A stretch of 59,326 nt of DNA from Thermomonas hydrothermalis (GTDB taxonomy: Bacteria > Pseudomonadota > Gammaproteobacteria > Xanthomonadales > Xanthomonadaceae): positions 1 through 59,326 of the forward strand of contig NZ_FQUK01000014.1 in NCBI RefSeq assembly GCF_900129205.1, given 5' to 3'. Below, piece by piece: positions 58,150 through 59,326 of this stretch (position 1 is its first letter; each line of letters starts with the position of its first letter). Below the pieces are notes generated by a model that was given only the letters and a program-made list of their open reading frames with translations, was not told the origin of the DNA and did not search any database. A program made the translations under genes and the position numbers.

Positions 58150-58917
58150 ATGGACACGCCCCGCTCCGCCCGCTCGACCGCCCGCAGCGCACTCGGCTTT
58201 GTGCTGCTGCTCCTGCTGTACCAGTCGGCCGAAGGCATCGGCGACCGCATGCTGCACAGCTTTTTCGCGCAGGCCGGGTTGATGCTGGCCTGCGTGCTGG
58301 CGGCCTGGCCGGTGTCGCGCTGGCTGGGCTATCGCGGCCTGGAAGCCTTTGCACTGCCGATGCGCGGCCGCGACCTGATCTGGCTGGTTCTGCTGCTGGT
58401 GCTGGCGTTCGGCCTGAAAGGCGCGGCGCTGCAAGCCGGCCTGACGCTGGGAATCTACCAGCCCGATCCGGCGGGTACTGCCCCGGGCAGCACACTGACA
58501 GCCCTGCCGATGCTGCTGCTCTCCACCTTCGTCCCTTCGATCGCCGAAGACATCCTCACCCGTGGCTTCCCTTATCGTGCGGCCGGCGTGCACTGGCGGC
58601 GCGGACTGGCCTTCGTGGCAACCAGCAGTCTGCTTTACGTGCTGAATCACCTCTACCGGCTGGGGCTGGGGCCGATGGAATGGCTGATGCTGCTGGTCTA
58701 CGGGCTGGCCTACGCCAGCGCACTGTGGCGCACCGGCAGCCTGTGGGCCGCAGTGGGCCTGCACTGGGGCTGGAACCTGGGCAACGCCGCGCTGGCGGTG
58801 GCCATGCCGACGAGCACCACCGACGTGGACGGCGGCCGCCTGCTGTCGATGGCGGCGCATCTGCTAATGCTGGCCGTTGTGCTCATCGCCACCCGCCGGG
58901 TGGCTCCGGCGCGTTAG
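58150..58917 (+). CDS. CPBP-family intramembrane protease-like protein
   Basis: 255 residues with about seven transmembrane helices. The CPBP (Rce1/CAAX-protease) motifs are recognisable: motif 1 as E133-D-I-L-T-R138 where E-E-x-x-x-R is usual, motif 2 as YVLNHLYR, and motif 3 as HWGWN. The Glu-to-Asp change keeps an acid, so activity is possible but untested. It probably forms a two-gene unit with the RDD gene. In other bacteria CPBP proteins serve in bacteriocin immunity or signalling; the role here is unknown. Confidence 0.85.
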   Translation: MDTPRSARSTARSALGFVLLLLLYQSAEGIGDRMLHSFFAQAGLMLACVLAAWPVSRWLGYRGLEAFALPMRGRDLIWLVLLLVLAFGLKGAALQAGLTLGIYQPDPAGTAPGSTLTALPMLLLSTFVPSIAEDILTRGFPYRAAGVHWRRGLAFVATSSLLYVLNHLYRLGLGPMEWLMLLVYGLAYASALWRTGSLWAAVGLHWGWNLGNAALAVAMPTSTTDVDGGRLLSMAAHLLMLAVVLIATRRVAPAR

Positions 58918-58955
58918 GAATCTCGATCGCACAAACGATGGCTGTGTGTGACCCG

Positions 58956-58976
58956 AGCCCGGACAGCTGACGGGCT
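58956..58976 (+). terminator. Weak hairpin after the CPBP gene
   Basis: AGCCCG (58956-58961) pairs with CGGGCT (58971-58976) around a 9-nt loop, 38 bp after the stop. No T-run follows. The 172-bp gap to the IS transposase otherwise holds only the IS boundary. Confidence 0.25.
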
Positions 58977-59007
58977 TGGCGAGTGGGCTGGCAAAGCCTG
59001 GATGGCG

Positions 59008-59041
59008 TTGTTCAGGCCTTCCCTAGGGAAGGTCTGAACAA
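59008..59041. repeat. 17-bp near-perfect palindrome at the left end of the IS5-type element
   Basis: The two 17-base arms (59008-59024 and 59025-59041) are complementary except at one position and meet at a central CCCTAGGG. The right arm (GGGAAGGTCTGAACAA) looks like the left inverted repeat of an IS5-type element whose transposase starts 48 bp further on. The centre contains CTAG, a preferred IS5-group target. The left arm is therefore an extra, inverted copy of the IS end, or a look-alike target. Confidence 0.65.
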
Positions 59042-59089
59042 CTCCGCCACTTTCAGCGAGAATGGGTCATCGGTTCAAGGGTGAGTTCG

Positions 59090-59326
59090 ATGCAGCTATC
59101 GTTCGGTGATGCCGAAGGCATGGGTCGCAAGCGCACGCGGCGTGAGGTGTTCCTGGCGGAGATGGAGCAGGTGGTGCCGTGGCAGGCGCTGCTGGCCTTG
59201 ATCGCGCCGCACTACCCGAAGATGGGCCGTCCCGGCCGACAGCCCTACCCCTTGGCGACGATGCTGCGCATCCACTTCCTGCAGCAGTGGTACGCGCTGT
59301 CTGATCCGGCGATGGAAGAGGCGCTG
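59090..59326 (+). CDS. IS5-family transposase, N-terminal fragment (cut by window edge)
   Basis: 79 codons from ATG 59090 to the window edge. The sequence MQLSFGDAEGMGRKRTRREVFLAEM followed by VPWQALLALIAPHYPKMGRPGRQPYPLATMLRIHFLQQWY is the classical IS5-group N-terminal helical domain. The DDE catalytic part lies beyond the window. Orientation is plus, like the ISL3 tail at the other end. Confidence 0.92.
   Translation, partial: MQLSFGDAEGMGRKRTRREVFLAEMEQVVPWQALLALIAPHYPKMGRPGRQPYPLATMLRIHFLQQWYALSDPAMEEAL

Overview
The window is a high-GC chromosomal stretch from a gammaproteobacterium, most probably a member of the Xanthomonadaceae/Lysobacterales. The strongest evidence is a complete type II secretion operon in the Xps order E-F-G-H-I-J-K-L-M-N-D, with an XpsN-type protein in place of GspC and a lipoprotein secretin. 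Supporting evidence is the prmA-DUF3426-fis-purH-purD block and the groES-groEL/cutA-dsbD and xerD-dsbC neighbourhoods, which are also known from Enterobacteria. No rRNA, tRNA or CRISPR array was seen, and the genus cannot be fixed from the sequence alone. Nearly all the DNA is densely coding core chromosome. The ends are clipped by two unrelated insertion sequences: the tail of an ISL3-type element at the left and the head of an IS5-type element at the right.

Left part (1-22.8 kb). After the IS tail come a phytoene-desaturase-like flavoprotein and groEL/groES, with a near-perfect sigma-32 promoter upstream and a hairpin terminator downstream. Divergent to them runs cutA-dsbD-tlpA (copper tolerance and periplasmic thiol reduction), followed by aroQ-accB-accC, a 7TM diguanylate cyclase, a YiiX-like papain-fold hydrolase, prmA-DUF3426-fis, and purH-lipoprotein-purD. 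A minus-strand four-gene cluster (two ene-reductases of different classes, a glutathione S-transferase and a DODA-like extradiol dioxygenase) looks like an electrophile-handling unit. A small outer-membrane barrel gene is divergent to it.

Middle part (22.9-36.1 kb). This is the most accessory-looking region. It holds a 921-residue MmeI-type single-chain restriction-modification enzyme whose specificity domain has visibly lower GC, an M28-type peptidase, a fused LplT-like transporter/PlsC acyltransferase, a CD225-DUF2752 pair of small membrane proteins, bioD, free-methionine-sulfoxide reductase overlapping a stand-alone TfoX C-domain gene, a cobalamin riboswitch driving a BtuB-type receptor, and a MASE3-GGDEF-EAL protein.

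Right part (36.3-59.3 kb). Almost everything lies on the minus strand. Read in the direction of transcription it runs xerD, dsbC, purL, the eleven xps genes, two glycosyltransferases, glmU and glmS. From xpsH to the second glycosyltransferase every junction overlaps by 4-11 nt, so the secretion operon appears to continue into surface-glycan genes and glmU. An RDD-family membrane protein and a CPBP-family membrane protease gene follow xerD divergently before the right-hand IS. Three themes recur across the window: periplasmic disulfide chemistry (DsbD with a duplicated alpha domain, a TlpA-like thioredoxin and a lipoprotein-like DsbC), de novo purine synthesis (purH, purD, purL), and cell-envelope construction and secretion.
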